Below, piece by piece: positions 1 to 9,504 of a stretch of 64,000 nucleotides of DNA. The stretch's first letter is position 1. The number at the start of each line of letters is the position of its first letter. A program made the translations under genes and the position numbers. The notes under the pieces were generated by a model. The model saw only the letters and a program-made list of their open reading frames with translations, had not been told where the DNA came from and ran no database searches. The stretch is from Pseudofrankia coriaricola (lineage in GTDB: Bacteria; Actinomycetota; Actinomycetes; Frankiales; Frankiaceae): the NCBI RefSeq assembly GCF_001854805.1, contig NZ_MBLO01000216.1, forward strand, positions 28,452 to 92,451. The letters run 5' to 3'.

Positions 1-960
1 GGCGGTCTTGGCGGAGCCCTCCGGGAGCGGAGCCAGGCAGTCGCGGGCGCTTGACGCCCAGGAGTTCAGTTGAGCCCGGGCCTCGTCCATACCGGGGTGG
101 GAGCGCAGGATCTCGATCGCCTCACCGAGCGCCGCGTCGGAGGCGAAGCCCTCGGCCAGCAGCTCGCGCAGCCGGTCCGCGCCCGCGTCCTGGCCGCGCA
201 GGGCGTACAGCATCGGCAGCGTGCGGACGCCGGCCCGCAGATCGGTGCCGGGGGTCTTGCCGGAGGCGGCGCTCTCTGAGGCGACGTCGATGATGTCGTC
301 TGAGAGCTGGAAGCCGACGCCGATGCGCTCCCCGAAGGTGGCGAGGATGTCGGCCGTCACAGGGTCGGCGCCGGCCATCATCGCGCCGAGGCGGCCGGAT
401 GCGGCGATCAGCGACGCGGTCTTGCCGGTGACGACCCGAAGATAGTGCTCGACGGGGTCGTCGTCCGGCATCGGCCCGACGGTCTCGCGGATCTGGCCCT
501 CGCACAGCGTCGCGATCGTCTGCGCGAGGATCCTGGTCGCCTCGGGGCCGAGGTCGGCGGTGATCTCCGAGGCCCGCGCGAACAGGTAGTCCCCGACGAG
601 GATCGCCACCGTGTTCGTCCACCGGGCGTTGGCGGACGCGGCCCCGCGTCGGAGCGGGGCCTCGTCCATCACGTCGTCGTGGTACAGGGTCGACAGGTGG
701 GTCAGCTCGATGGCGGCCGCGGCCTGGATCACCTCCGGCGCGGCCGGGTCGGCGAAGTGCGCCGCGAGCAGCACCACCATCGGACGGAAGCGCTTCCCGC
801 CCGCGTCGGTGAGATGCCGCGATGCCTCCGTGACGAACGTGAACTCACTGCGGACCGCCTCGCGCAGGAGTCGCTCGACGTCCGTGAGGCCCGCTCGCAC
901 GGCGGATTCGAGATCAGGGTCTGCCCTGATCCCCATGGTGTCCAGCCCGGTTCTGCTCAT
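1..960 (-). CDS. Polyprenyl diphosphate synthase (all-trans, menaquinone side chain), C-terminus cut by window edge
   Basis: Trans-isoprenyl diphosphate synthase that elongates the isoprenoid tail, here probably for menaquinone because it follows the nuo operon and several menaquinone genes lie nearby. The translation runs 320 codons to base 1 without a stop. The first Asp-rich motif DDVMD is near residues 95-99, followed by the usual LRRG; the second, DDIID, lies near residue 220; GGKRFRP near residue 55 binds the diphosphate. Family members are about 330-350 aa, so only a short C-terminal piece is missing. The ATG at 960 is chosen; an internal ATG at 936 is possible. Two palindromic elements fill the 140-bp gap from nuoN, and the end of the upstream one lies just before this start. 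Chain length (C35-C45) cannot be read from sequence by eye. Confidence 0.9.
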   Translation of the reverse strand, partial: MSRTGLDTMGIRADPDLESAVRAGLTDVERLLREAVRSEFTFVTEASRHLTDAGGKRFRPMVVLLAAHFADPAAPEVIQAAAAIELTHLSTLYHDDVMDEAPLRRGAASANARWTNTVAILVGDYLFARASEITADLGPEATRILAQTIATLCEGQIRETVGPMPDDDPVEHYLRVVTGKTASLIAASGRLGAMMAGADPVTADILATFGERIGVGFQLSDDIIDVASESAASGKTPGTDLRAGVRTLPMLYALRGQDAGADRLRELLAEGFASDAALGEAIEILRSHPGMDEARAQLNSWASSARDCLAPLPEGSAKTA

Positions 961-970
961 ACCGCCATTT

Positions 971-1039
971 GTGATCCTGGGGGGTATCGGCCGCCGGGCG
1001 TGCGAAGAAGGATCATTTTCGCACGCCCTTTGGCCCTCT
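971..1039 (-). repeat. Palindromic element, copy 1
   Basis: One of at least 13 copies of a 65-69 bp dispersed element. Its core is an inverted repeat with arms of the GGGCGTGCGAA type around an AATGATC-containing loop, flanked on one side by AGGGCCAAA and on the other by a GGCGGCC...CCAGGATCA block. Here it is in tandem with copy 2 and its outer end lies about 10 bp from the start of the polyprenyl synthase gene. The strand given is the one on which it reads AGGGCCAAA first. Confidence 0.85.
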
Positions 1040-1103
1040 CACGGAGGAGTACGGCCGCCGGGCGTGCGAGGAGGATCATTTTCGCACGCCCTTTGGCCCT
1101 CTA
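1040..1103 (-). repeat. Palindromic element, copy 2, starting at the nuoN stop codon
   Basis: Tandem neighbour of copy 1. On the minus strand nuoN ends TAG and the element's AGGGCCAAAGGG follows at once, so the stop codon (1101-1103) lies at the element edge. The arms are intact (GGGCGTGCG / CGCACGCCC) and the distal flank is shortened relative to the 69-bp form. A stable stem directly behind the stop could protect or terminate the nuo message. Confidence 0.85.
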
Positions 1104-2687
1104 GCGTACGAAGCCTGAGGCCGCCGCGTGACTGGCGAGGTCCAACAAAGGCTGTGGAGCTACACCGAGAAGCAGGGTGACGAGCGCGCCGACGCCCACG
1201 GTGGCGTAGGTGAGGCTCGGCCGGGTGACCACGACCGGGCCATCGGCGGGCGGGTCGGAGAAGAACATCAGCACGATCACGCGCACGTAGAAGAACGCGG
1301 CGATCGCGCTGCACACCAGCGCGATGACGACCAGCGGGGTGGCGTCGCCCTCGATGGCCGACTGGAACACCGCGAACTTGCCGGTGAAGCCGCTGGTGAG
1401 CGGGATGCCGGCGAGCGCGAGTAGCAGGAAGGCGAAGATGCCCGCGAGCCACGGCGAGGTACGTCCGAGGCCCTGCCACTGGGACAGGTCGCTGGCCTCG
1501 CCGTCGCCGGTGCGCACCAGGGAGACGACGGCGAACGCGGCGATCGTCGTGAAGCCGTAGGTCACCAGGTAGAACATCGAGCCGGACAGGCCGTCGGTGT
1601 TCGCGGCCGCCAGGCCGACGAGCAGGAAGCCGGCGTGCGCGATGGCCGAGTAGGCCAGCATCCGCTTGATGTCGCGCTGGGTCAGGGCCAGCACGGCACC
1701 GATGGCCATGGTGAGGATCGCGACACCCCAGATGACCGGCCGCCAGTCCCACCGCAGGCCGCCGAAGGCGACGTAGAAGACCCGCAGCAGGCCGCCGAAG
1801 GCGGCGACCTTGGTGGCCGCGGCCATGAAGGCGGTGACCGGCGTCGGCGAGCCCTGGTAGACGTCCGGCGTCCAGGAGTGGAACGGCGCCGCGCCGATCT
1901 TGAAGAAGAAACCGACGGCGAGCAGGCCCATCCCGAGGTAGAGGTAGGTGTCGTTCGCGCTCGCGCTGCCGGCCGCGTCCGCGATGGCGCCGAGGCGCAC
2001 GGTGCCGGCGTAGCCGTAGATCATCGCCAGGCCGTAGAGGAAGAACGCCGACGAGAACGCGCCGAGCAGGAAGTACTTCATCGCCGCCTCCTGCGAGAGG
2101 AGCCGCCGGCGGCGGGCGAGCCCGGCCAGCAGGTAGAGCGGCAGCGAGAGGATCTCCAGCGCGACGAACATCACCAGCAGGTTGTTCGACGCGACGAACA
2201 TCAGCATTCCGGAGACCGAGAAGGCCAGCAGCGGGTAGGCCTCGGTCTGGACCTCCTTGGAGGTCTGCATCGCGGTCGACCCCGCCGCGCCGGGCGTGAC
2301 GGACGCGGAGGCGACGATGGCGCCGCCCGAGGAATCCAGCCGACGCTCGGCGACCAGCAGCACCGCGAACAGGCCGAACAGCAGGATCGTGCCTTCGAGG
2401 AACAGCGTCGGGCCGTCGATGGCGAGCGCGCCGGACACCAGCGTGGCGCGGCGGGAGTGCAGCAGCACGACGGCGATGAACGCCGCGGCGAAGCCGGCGA
2501 AGGCGAGCACCGGCTGAATCCGCCGGCGGGCCTCGGACGCCGCGAACGCCTCGACCAGGATGCCGGCGAACGCGAGCCCGAGCACGATCAGCAGCGGGCT
2601 GATCGAGGAGTACTCGACGTGCGGCGTCTGGATGGGCGCGACGGTCGTCGCCGACGACGCGGCGAGGACGACGGGAGCGGCGCTCAC
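1101..2687 (-). CDS. nuoN: NADH-quinone oxidoreductase subunit N
   Basis: Antiporter-like membrane subunit of complex I, one of three (L, M, N) thought to carry protons. The protein has 528 residues and about 14 hydrophobic segments; the conserved stretch SWTPDVYQGSPTPVTAFM lies in the middle third and QRDIKRMLAYSAIAHAGF follows it, both typical of NuoN. GTG start at 2687 in a GTGA overlap with the nuoM stop. A roughly 50-residue loop around residues 115-145 (rich in Ser/Ala, region with SSGGAIVASASV) is longer than in short NuoN proteins. Last gene of the nuo run; the TAG stop abuts palindromic element copy 2. Confidence 0.97.
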   Translation of the reverse strand: MSAAPVVLAASSATTVAPIQTPHVEYSSISPLLIVLGLAFAGILVEAFAASEARRRIQPVLAFAGFAAAFIAVVLLHSRRATLVSGALAIDGPTLFLEGTILLFGLFAVLLVAERRLDSSGGAIVASASVTPGAAGSTAMQTSKEVQTEAYPLLAFSVSGMLMFVASNNLLVMFVALEILSLPLYLLAGLARRRRLLSQEAAMKYFLLGAFSSAFFLYGLAMIYGYAGTVRLGAIADAAGSASANDTYLYLGMGLLAVGFFFKIGAAPFHSWTPDVYQGSPTPVTAFMAAATKVAAFGGLLRVFYVAFGGLRWDWRPVIWGVAILTMAIGAVLALTQRDIKRMLAYSAIAHAGFLLVGLAAANTDGLSGSMFYLVTYGFTTIAAFAVVSLVRTGDGEASDLSQWQGLGRTSPWLAGIFAFLLLALAGIPLTSGFTGKFAVFQSAIEGDATPLVVIALVCSAIAAFFYVRVIVLMFFSDPPADGPVVVTRPSLTYATVGVGALVTLLLGVAPQPLLDLASHAAASGFVR

Positions 2688-4246
2688 GAGTGGCCTCCGG
2701 TGGTGGTCACACCGGCTACCGGGACACTCGGTGCCGGGTCATGGTGCCCGACATCGGTGAACGTGGCCGTGACCGTCGGGCGGATGATGTCGATCAGAGG
2801 CTTCGGGTAGACACCGAGCGCGACGATGAGCGCGACCACCGGGGCGACCACGAGCTTCTCCCGCAGCGACAGGTCGGCGACGAGCTTGTTCTCCTCGTGG
2901 ACCACCGGCCCGGTCATCGTCCGCTTGTACAGATGCAGCACGTAGATGGCGGCCAGCACGATGCCGCAGGTCGCGACGATCGCCAGCGCCTTGTACTCGG
3001 TGAACGTGCCGACCAGGACGAGGAACTCCGACACGAAGCTGTTCAGGCCGGGCAGCGCCAGCGACGAGAGCCCGGCGATGAGGAACACGCCCGCGAGCAC
3101 CGGGGTGACCTTCGCCATGCCGCCGTAGGCGTCGACGTCCCGGCTGCCGCGGCGGGCGACCAGGAAGCCGACCACCAGGAACAGCAGGCCGGTGGAGAGG
3201 CCGTGGTTGACCATGTACAGCACCGCGCCGGTGCCGGCCTGCGAGGTGAAGGCGAAGCAGCCGAGCGCGATGAAGCCGAAGTGGGCGAGCGAGGTGTACG
3301 AGACCAGCCGCTTCATGTCACGTTGCCCGATCGCGAGCAGCGCGCCGTAGAAGATGCCGATCACCGCGAGGGCGAGCACCAGCGGGGCGAAGTAGTCGGC
3401 CGCGTCCGGGAACAGCGGGATGCAGTAGCGGAGCAGGCCGAAGGTGCCGACCTTGTCGAGCACGCCGACGAGCAGCACCGCGCCGCCGGTGGGCGACTGG
3501 GCGCCGGCGTCCGGCAGCCAGGTGTGGAACGGGAACAGCGGTGCCTTGATGGCGAACGCGATGAAGAAGCCGAGGAACAGCCACTTCTGCGTGTCCTCGT
3601 CGATGTGCATCTGGCGCAGCGCGGCGAAGTCGAACGTGCCATGGCCGAGCTGGTGCACCGAGACCACGTAGAGGCCGATGACCGCCGCGAGCATCAGCAG
3701 ACCGCCGAACAGGCTGTAGAGCAGGAACTTGACCGCCGCGTACGAGCGCTGCGTCTGCTCCTTCGGCGCCCCGTAGCTCCCGATGAGGAAGTACATCGGG
3801 ATGAGCATCGCCTCGAAGAAGACGTAGAACAGGAACACGTCGGTGGCGGCGAAGACGCCGACCATGCCGGCCTGCAGCGCGAGCAGCAGCGAGAAGAACG
3901 CCCCGACGCCGCGCTTGCCCTCCTCGGCCTCGTGCCAGGACGCCAGCACAACCACCGGCATCAGGACCGAGGCCAACAGGATCAGCACGATCGAGATGCC
4001 GTCCGCGCCGACCGAGTAGGACACGCCGAACTGCTTGATCCAGTCGTACCGCTGGGCGAACTGGAAGCCGGGCTTGTCGGGCTCGTAGGCGATGGTGGCG
4101 AGAACCGCGAGCACCAGCTCGACGAGCGTGAGAACCAGGGTGACCTGCTTGGCCAGCGTGCTCGCACGCTTGGGCAGCAGCGCGACCAGGATCGCGCCCG
4201 CGACCGGGATGACCAGCAGGATCGTCAGCCAGGGAACGGTATGCAC
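2684..4246 (-). CDS. nuoM: NADH-quinone oxidoreductase subunit M
   Basis: Antiporter-like proton-pumping subunit of complex I. 520 residues, many transmembrane helices; FFEAMLIPMYFLIG in the first third holds the conserved membrane Glu, and PLFPFHTWLPDAGAQSPT with the following loop is the classic signature of the antiporter-like subunits. QRDMKRLVSYTSLAHFGF follows as expected. ATG start; one base separates it from the nuoL stop, and its TGA overlaps the nuoN GTG. Length and motif order are ordinary for actinobacterial NuoM. Confidence 0.97.
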   Translation of the reverse strand: MHTVPWLTILLVIPVAGAILVALLPKRASTLAKQVTLVLTLVELVLAVLATIAYEPDKPGFQFAQRYDWIKQFGVSYSVGADGISIVLILLASVLMPVVVLASWHEAEEGKRGVGAFFSLLLALQAGMVGVFAATDVFLFYVFFEAMLIPMYFLIGSYGAPKEQTQRSYAAVKFLLYSLFGGLLMLAAVIGLYVVSVHQLGHGTFDFAALRQMHIDEDTQKWLFLGFFIAFAIKAPLFPFHTWLPDAGAQSPTGGAVLLVGVLDKVGTFGLLRYCIPLFPDAADYFAPLVLALAVIGIFYGALLAIGQRDMKRLVSYTSLAHFGFIALGCFAFTSQAGTGAVLYMVNHGLSTGLLFLVVGFLVARRGSRDVDAYGGMAKVTPVLAGVFLIAGLSSLALPGLNSFVSEFLVLVGTFTEYKALAIVATCGIVLAAIYVLHLYKRTMTGPVVHEENKLVADLSLREKLVVAPVVALIVALGVYPKPLIDIIRPTVTATFTDVGHHDPAPSVPVAGVTTTGGHS

Positions 4247-4247
4247 G

Positions 4248-6221
4248 TCAGCCCGCCCTCACCAACAGCAGGGCACCGACCACGAGGATCGTGCCTCCCA
4301 ACATCGATAGAGCGTAGGTGCGGACGTAGCCGGTCTGGGTGCGCCGCAGCCGGCCGGACAGGCCACCGATGGTCGCCGCGGTCCCGCCGACCAGGCCATC
4401 AATGATGATCTTGTCGAACCAGACCAGGAAGCGGACCAGGTAGTTGCCCGGGATCATGAACGCGGCCTCGTTGAAGGTGTTCGCGTACAGATCGTGGCGG
4501 GCGGCGACGGTCAGCGGGCTGACCGCGGCGTCGGGCTTGGCCACCGCGTCCACCGGGCGCAGCTGGTAGCGCAGGACGGCGCCGGCCAGGCCGCCGGCGC
4601 TGACGACCAGGGTGAGCAGCGTGAGCACCGTCGGCGAGAGCACGTGGTCGGCCTCGCCGTGCTCGCCGACGACCGGGGCGAGCCAGTCCTGCAGGGTGCC
4701 GCCGACGACGAACAGCGCTCCGGCGGCCACCGAGCCGATGGCCAGCAGGATCATCGGGCCGGTCATCGTCGTGGGCGACTCGTGGGGGTGCTTGGCGTCC
4801 GCACCCTCGTGCGACCAGCGCGCCTTGCCGTGGAAGGTCATCAGGAACAGCCGCGTCATGTAGAAGGCGGTGATCCCGGCACCGAGCAGCGCGACGATCC
4901 CGAGGATGTAGCCGGACGTCCCGCCCTTGTCGAAGGCCGTTTCGATGATCTTGTCCTTGGTGAAGAACCCGGAGAACGGCGGGCAGCCGATGATGGCCAG
5001 GTAGCCGAGCCCGAACGTCACCCAGGTGACCTTCATGTACTTCCACAGGCCGCCGTACCTGCGCATGTCCTGCTCGTCGTCCATCGCGTGGATGACCGAG
5101 CCGGAGCCGAGGAACAGGCCCGCCTTGAAGAAGCCGTGCGCGAGCAGGTGTGCGATGCCCAGGGCGTAGCCCGCCGGCCCGAGCCCGACGGCGAGGAACA
5201 TGTAGCCGATCTGGCTCACCGTCGAGTAGGCGAGCACCTTCTTGATGTCGTCGTAGGCGCAGCCGATCACGCACCCGATGAGGATGGTGACGGCGCCGAT
5301 GATGACGACGACCGTGCGGGCGGCCTGGGTCTCGTTGAAGACCGGGGCGGACCGGGCGATCAGGTAGACGCCGGCGGTGACCATCGTCGCCGCGTGGATG
5401 AGCGCGGAGATCGGGGTCGGGCCCTCCATGGCGTCCGGGAGCCAGGCCTGCAGCGGGAACTGGCCGGACTTGCCGCAGGCGCCGAGCAGGAGCAGCAGCG
5501 CGATCGCGGTGATGGTGCCGTGGCCGATGGCGCCGCCGGCGGCCGCGGTGAAGACGTGGTCGTAGTTCGTCGAGCCGAGCGTGCCGAACATGAACATGAT
5601 GGCGATCGCGAGGCCCACGTCGCCGACCCGGTTCATGTAGAAGGCCTTGTTCGCCGCGGTGGCCGCCGCCGGCTTGTACTCCCAGAACTTGATGAGCAGG
5701 AAGCTCGAGAGGCCGACGAGCTCCCAGCCGGCGTAGAGCGCCAGGAAGTTGTTCCCCAGCACCAGCAGCAGCATGGAGGCGAGGAACAGGTTCATGTAGG
5801 CGAAGAACTTCCGCCGGCCGGGGTCGTGCGCCATGTAGCCGATCGAGTAGATGTGGATCAACGTGCCCACACCGGTGATCAGCAGGACGAAGACGACCGA
5901 GAGCTGGTCGACGAGCAGTCCGGCGTCGACCTGGAAGCCGTTTACCGGGATCCAGGAGAACAGGTGCTGCGAGACGGCACGGTCGGAGCCGTCCCTGCCG
6001 ACCAGGGTGAAGAAGATGACCAGACCGACGACAAAGCTCGCGAGTGCCGCCACCGTGCCGACGACGTGGCCGAACTTGTCGGTGCGCTTACCGCCGAGCA
6101 GCAGCACCGCGGCGCCGGCCAGCGGCAGCGCGATGAGCAGCCACGACAGCGAGAACGCACCGCTGGCCGCGGCGTAGTGGACGGCGCCCCCCTCGGCGCC
6201 CGCAGCAACCGCCGGCGTCAT
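4248..6221 (-). CDS. nuoL: NADH-quinone oxidoreductase subunit L
   Basis: Largest antiporter-like subunit of complex I with the long lateral C-terminal helix. From the ATG at 6221 it has 657 residues. [20 protein letters not shown] with the following [14 protein letters not shown] identifies it; [18 protein letters not shown] holds the conserved TM5 Glu. The frame is open up to 6320, but the extra 33 residues are Arg-rich and lack family resemblance, so the ATG directly before [11 protein letters not shown] is preferred although no strong ribosome-binding site precedes it. It is separated from nuoK by a 219-bp gap holding a palindromic element, the largest break inside the operon. Confidence 0.95.
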   Translation of the reverse strand: MTPAVAAGAEGGAVHYAAASGAFSLSWLLIALPLAGAAVLLLGGKRTDKFGHVVGTVAALASFVVGLVIFFTLVGRDGSDRAVSQHLFSWIPVNGFQVDAGLLVDQLSVVFVLLITGVGTLIHIYSIGYMAHDPGRRKFFAYMNLFLASMLLLVLGNNFLALYAGWELVGLSSFLLIKFWEYKPAAATAANKAFYMNRVGDVGLAIAIMFMFGTLGSTNYDHVFTAAAGGAIGHGTITAIALLLLLGACGKSGQFPLQAWLPDAMEGPTPISALIHAATMVTAGVYLIARSAPVFNETQAARTVVVIIGAVTILIGCVIGCAYDDIKKVLAYSTVSQIGYMFLAVGLGPAGYALGIAHLLAHGFFKAGLFLGSGSVIHAMDDEQDMRRYGGLWKYMKVTWVTFGLGYLAIIGCPPFSGFFTKDKIIETAFDKGGTSGYILGIVALLGAGITAFYMTRLFLMTFHGKARWSHEGADAKHPHESPTTMTGPMILLAIGSVAAGALFVVGGTLQDWLAPVVGEHGEADHVLSPTVLTLLTLVVSAGGLAGAVLRYQLRPVDAVAKPDAAVSPLTVAARHDLYANTFNEAAFMIPGNYLVRFLVWFDKIIIDGLVGGTAATIGGLSGRLRRTQTGYVRTYALSMLGGTILVVGALLLVRAG

Positions 6222-6374
6222 CGCGGACCGGTCCCGAGGTGCGACGGCGTCGCGCCGTCGAGGACTTCCAGCTTCACTGCAGTTCGTCCGTTCTTCGCTT
6301 AGCCGGCAGCGCGCGCGCATGTCGCGCGGGGCCGCGTCGGCCTCGTCCGGATCACTTGTGGGCTTTGGCCCTTA

Positions 6375-6440
6375 GCCGCCCTGGGGACAACGGCCGCCGG
6401 GCGCGCGAAAGAAGATCATTTTCGCACACCCTTTGGCCCT
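6375..6440 (-). repeat. Palindromic element, copy 3, starting at the nuoK stop codon
   Basis: On the minus strand nuoK ends TGA and AGGGCCAAAGGG follows immediately. Arms are GGGTGTGCGAA and TTCGCGCGCCC, which still pair if two G-U wobbles are allowed, then the CGGCGGCCGTTGTCCCC flank. A stray CTTTGGCCCTTAG fragment at 6363-6375 suggests a second, mostly deleted copy beside it. It splits nuoA-K from nuoL-N and could attenuate transcription. Confidence 0.85.
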
Positions 6441-6740
6441 TCAGTACTTGAGGAGGTTCACGTCGTCGACCGACGCCGACCTGCGCGTTCGGAAGATCGT
6501 CAGAATGATCGCGAGCCCGATCACGACCTCGGCGGCGGCCACCACCATCACGAAGAACGCGATGACCTGGCCCTCGAGGTTGCCCTGTATCCGGGAGAAG
6601 GTGACCAGCGACAGGTTCACCGCGTTGAGCATCAGCTCGACGCACATGAACACGACGATCGCGTTGCGCCTGACCAGCACCCCAACCGCGCCGATCGCGA
6701 ACAGCAGCCCGGACAGCACCAGGTAGTTCCCCGGGTTCAC
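6441..6740 (-). CDS. nuoK: NADH-quinone oxidoreductase subunit K
   Basis: Small membrane subunit of complex I related to MrpC. 99 residues, three helices; the two conserved membrane Glu residues are in [20 protein letters not shown] (helix 2) and in [13 protein letters not shown] (helix 3). GTG start in a GTGA overlap with the nuoJ stop. Length matches the family (about 100). The stop is followed at once by a palindromic element. Confidence 0.97.
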   Translation of the reverse strand: MNPGNYLVLSGLLFAIGAVGVLVRRNAIVVFMCVELMLNAVNLSLVTFSRIQGNLEGQVIAFFVMVVAAAEVVIGLAIILTIFRTRRSASVDDVNLLKY

Positions 6741-7621
6741 AGCCCGCTCCCCTTCCCGGCGCCGACCGGCGCCGCGCCACCAGCCGCGCCCGGCCCCGTG
6801 GCGGGCACCGGGCCGGACGGGGCTTTGCCGTCGCCCGCGTCGCCCGCGCCGGCATCGTCGCCGCGGCCACCGGCCGCGCCACCACCGGGCCCCAGCTCGG
6901 ACGGCGCGCCGCCGACCAGGCCGTTCGAGCCGCCGGGCAGCGCCGGCCGCTGGTCGGCCGAGTCGGCCCGCGCGTACACGCCGGGGCCGGGCACCGGGGT
7001 GAGCACGGCGCCGCTCTCGATCCGCCTGCGCAGGGTCTCCCGCTGCGACGGCTTCGGCCCGGTCCGCTCACGATGGGTGAGGATCATCGCGCCCACGGCC
7101 GCGATGACCAGCAGCGCGGACACCGCCTCAAAGGCGAACACATAGTCGGTGAACAACAGCCGGGCGATCGCGTGGATGTTGCCGCCGCCGGCCTTGTTCA
7201 CGTCCGCGACGCCGGCCGCGGGCTGCCCCTTGATGACCTTCCCGAGCGGGAAGACGAGCAGGCCCGCGAAGCCGAGGCCGAGCACGGTCGCCGCCAGCCT
7301 CTGCCCGCGCAACGTCTCGACGAGGGACTCGGTGGAGTCGACGCCGATCAGCATCAGCACGAACAGGAAGAGCACCATGATCGCGCCCGTGTAGACCACG
7401 ATCTGCACGAAGCCGAGGAACGGCGCATCCTGCAGCAGATAGCAGACCGCCACGCAGAACAGGTTGGCGACCAGCAGCAGCGCGCCGTGCACGGCGTTCT
7501 TGGCGAGCACCATGCCGAGGGCGCCGAGCACCGCGATCGGAGCGATGATCCAGAAGGTCAGCGCCTCGCCACCCGAGGTACTGGTGATCGGCGCCGCCGC
7601 GGCGAGAAGGTGCGGGTCCAT
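6737..7621 (-). CDS. nuoJ: NADH-quinone oxidoreductase subunit J
   Basis: Membrane subunit J of complex I. Five predicted helices in the first 175 residues, with [20 protein letters not shown] carrying the conserved helix-3 motif. The total of 294 residues exceeds the 160-200 of many homologues: after the last helix there is a tail of about 110 residues rich in Gly, Ala and Pro with no apparent domain. ATG start overlapping the nuoI stop by one base (TGATG). Low-complexity tails recur in several Nuo subunits of this operon. Confidence 0.96.
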   Translation of the reverse strand: MDPHLLAAAAPITSTSGGEALTFWIIAPIAVLGALGMVLAKNAVHGALLLVANLFCVAVCYLLQDAPFLGFVQIVVYTGAIMVLFLFVLMLIGVDSTESLVETLRGQRLAATVLGLGFAGLLVFPLGKVIKGQPAAGVADVNKAGGGNIHAIARLLFTDYVFAFEAVSALLVIAAVGAMILTHRERTGPKPSQRETLRRRIESGAVLTPVPGPGVYARADSADQRPALPGGSNGLVGGAPSELGPGGGAAGGRGDDAGAGDAGDGKAPSGPVPATGPGAAGGAAPVGAGKGSGL

Positions 7622-8178
7622 CAGTGCTCCGAACCGGACCCGCCGTCGCGCGCCAGCTCCTGGAAGGCGGGCAACGGTGTGTTCGGGTCCCAGCGGTAGT
7701 AGTCGGTCTCGCTGTCACCGAGGTACATCGGGTGGGGCGCTTCCTGCATCCCCTCCCGCAGCGGCGCGAGCAGCTGCTCCTTGGTGAAGATCAGGTCGTT
7801 GCGGCTGTCGTCGGCGAGCTCGTACTCGTTCGTCATGGTCAGCGCCCTGGTGGGGCACGCCTCGATGCACAGACCGCACATAATGCAGCGCAGGTAGTTG
7901 ATCTGGTAGACCTTGCCATACCGCTCACCGGGCGAGTAGCGCTCCTCGTCGGTGTTGTCGGCACCCTCGACGTAGATCGCGTCCGCCGGGCAGGCCCAGG
8001 CGCACAGCTCGCAGCCGACGCACTTCTCCAGCCCGTCCGGGTGCCGGTTGAGCTGGTGACGGCCGTGGAAGCGCGGCGCCGTCTCCTTCTTCTGCTCCGG
8101 GTACGACTCCGTGACCGGCTTGCGGAACATGTTGCCGAAGGTGAGGCCGAAGCCCTTGAAAAAATCGAAGGAGCCCAT
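7621..8178 (-). CDS. nuoI: NADH-quinone oxidoreductase subunit I (2x[4Fe-4S] ferredoxin)
   Basis: Peripheral-arm subunit holding clusters N6a and N6b that pass electrons towards NuoB. 185 residues with two complete 4Fe-4S motifs, [12 protein letters not shown] near residue 53 and [12 protein letters not shown] near residue 98. ATG start three bases after the nuoH stop. Length is normal for actinobacteria. Confidence 0.98.
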   Translation of the reverse strand: MGSFDFFKGFGLTFGNMFRKPVTESYPEQKKETAPRFHGRHQLNRHPDGLEKCVGCELCAWACPADAIYVEGADNTDEERYSPGERYGKVYQINYLRCIMCGLCIEACPTRALTMTNEYELADDSRNDLIFTKEQLLAPLREGMQEAPHPMYLGDSETDYYRWDPNTPLPAFQELARDGGSGSEH

Positions 8179-8181
8179 GGT

Positions 8182-9504
8182 TCAGCTCTCCTGACGCTGG
8201 CGTGGGCCAGCCGGCATGACGATGGGTGAAGCGGCGGGGGTCGCGGCGCCCGTCTCGGCGGGCGGGGGCCACGGGATGCGCTCGAGGCTCGGCGGCCCGA
8301 CGTCGTCCTCGTCGTCCTCGTCGATCTCGCCTCGCCGCCCGCCGAACGCGAACTCGGCGACGACGAACAGGCCGAGGATGACAGCGACGGCTATCAGCCA
8401 GGGACGCAGGCCCGAGGTGTTGTTGTCCCGCATGGTCCGCAGCGCCGCGATGAACAGCACCCAGACCAGGCCGACCGGGATGAGGATCTTCCAGCCGAAG
8501 CTCATGAACTGGTCGTAGCGCAGCCGGGGCAGCGTGCCGCGCAGCCAGACGAAGAAGAACATCACGAGCAGCAGCTTGACGATGAACCAGATCAGCGGGA
8601 CCCAGCCGTGGTCGAGCCCCGACAGCCCCGGAATGGGCGGGGGCTGCCAGCCGCCGAGGAACAGCGTCGTCATGACCGCCGAGACGGTGACCAGGTTGAC
8701 GTACTCGGCGAGGTAGAAGAACGCGAACTTGATCGAGCTGTACTCGGTGAGGAAGCCACCGACCAGCTCGCCCTCGGCCTCGGGAAGGTCGAACGGCGTC
8801 CGGTTCGTCTCGCCGACCATCGAGATCATGTAGATCACGAACGACGGGAACAGCCCGATGTACCACCAGTCGTGCTGGCTCTCGACGATGCCCGAGGTCG
8901 ACAGCGTCCCGGAGTACATGAACACGGCGACGAACGCCAGGCCCATCGCGATCTCGTAGGAGATGATCTGCGCGGCCGAGCGCAGCGACCCGAGCAGCGG
9001 GTACGTCGACCCACTGGACCAGCCGGACAGGATCAGCCCGTACACCCCGAGCGACGCCGCCGACAGCAGGTAGAGCACGCCGACCGGCAGGTCGGCGAGC
9101 TGCAGCACGGTGTGGTGACCGAAGATCGAGACCTCGGGCCCGAACGGGATGACCGCGAACGCGATCAGTGCCGGGATGACCGACACCAGCGGCGCGAGGA
9201 GGAACACCGGCCGGTCGGCCAGCGCCGGGATGATGTCCTCCTTCAGCATCAGCTTGACGCCGTCGAAGAGGCTCTGCAGCCAGCCTTTCGGCCCGTGCCG
9301 GTTCGGGCCGAGCCGCACCTGCATGCGGGCGACGACCTTGCGCTCGAACACGATGCCGAACAACGTCATGATCATGAGGAAGGCGAAGACCGCCACACCC
9401 TTGATCAGGATCAGCCAGAAGGGGTCCGAGCCGAACCTGGTCAGGTCGGGGTCGGCGCCGGTGCTGCCCGCGGCGAGCAGCACGGTGGTTACAGAGTCGC
9501 TCAT
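8182..9504 (-). CDS. nuoH: NADH-quinone oxidoreductase subunit H
   Basis: Membrane subunit that forms much of the quinone chamber. 440 residues from the ATG at 9504, which overlaps the nuoG TGA as ATGA. Signatures: [20 protein letters not shown] near residue 55, and the acidic loop [20 protein letters not shown] near residue 215. Eight hydrophobic segments. The last about 55 residues are a soluble tail, first acidic (DEDDEDD) and then Pro-rich, not found in short homologues. The frame stays open far upstream into nuoG, but that part is a GC-rich shadow of nuoG. Confidence 0.97.
   Translation of the reverse strand: MSDSVTTVLLAAGSTGADPDLTRFGSDPFWLILIKGVAVFAFLMIMTLFGIVFERKVVARMQVRLGPNRHGPKGWLQSLFDGVKLMLKEDIIPALADRPVFLLAPLVSVIPALIAFAVIPFGPEVSIFGHHTVLQLADLPVGVLYLLSAASLGVYGLILSGWSSGSTYPLLGSLRSAAQIISYEIAMGLAFVAVFMYSGTLSTSGIVESQHDWWYIGLFPSFVIYMISMVGETNRTPFDLPEAEGELVGGFLTEYSSIKFAFFYLAEYVNLVTVSAVMTTLFLGGWQPPPIPGLSGLDHGWVPLIWFIVKLLLVMFFFVWLRGTLPRLRYDQFMSFGWKILIPVGLVWVLFIAALRTMRDNNTSGLRPWLIAVAVILGLFVVAEFAFGGRRGEIDEDDEDDVGPPSLERIPWPPPAETGAATPAASPIVMPAGPRQRQES

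Noticed and set aside
2690..6302. Long Gln/Arg/Asp-rich plus-strand frames opposite nuoM and nuoL
   Set aside because: Mirror images of membrane-protein codons; such Gln/Glu/Arg/His-rich composition is the typical antisense of hydrophobic genes.
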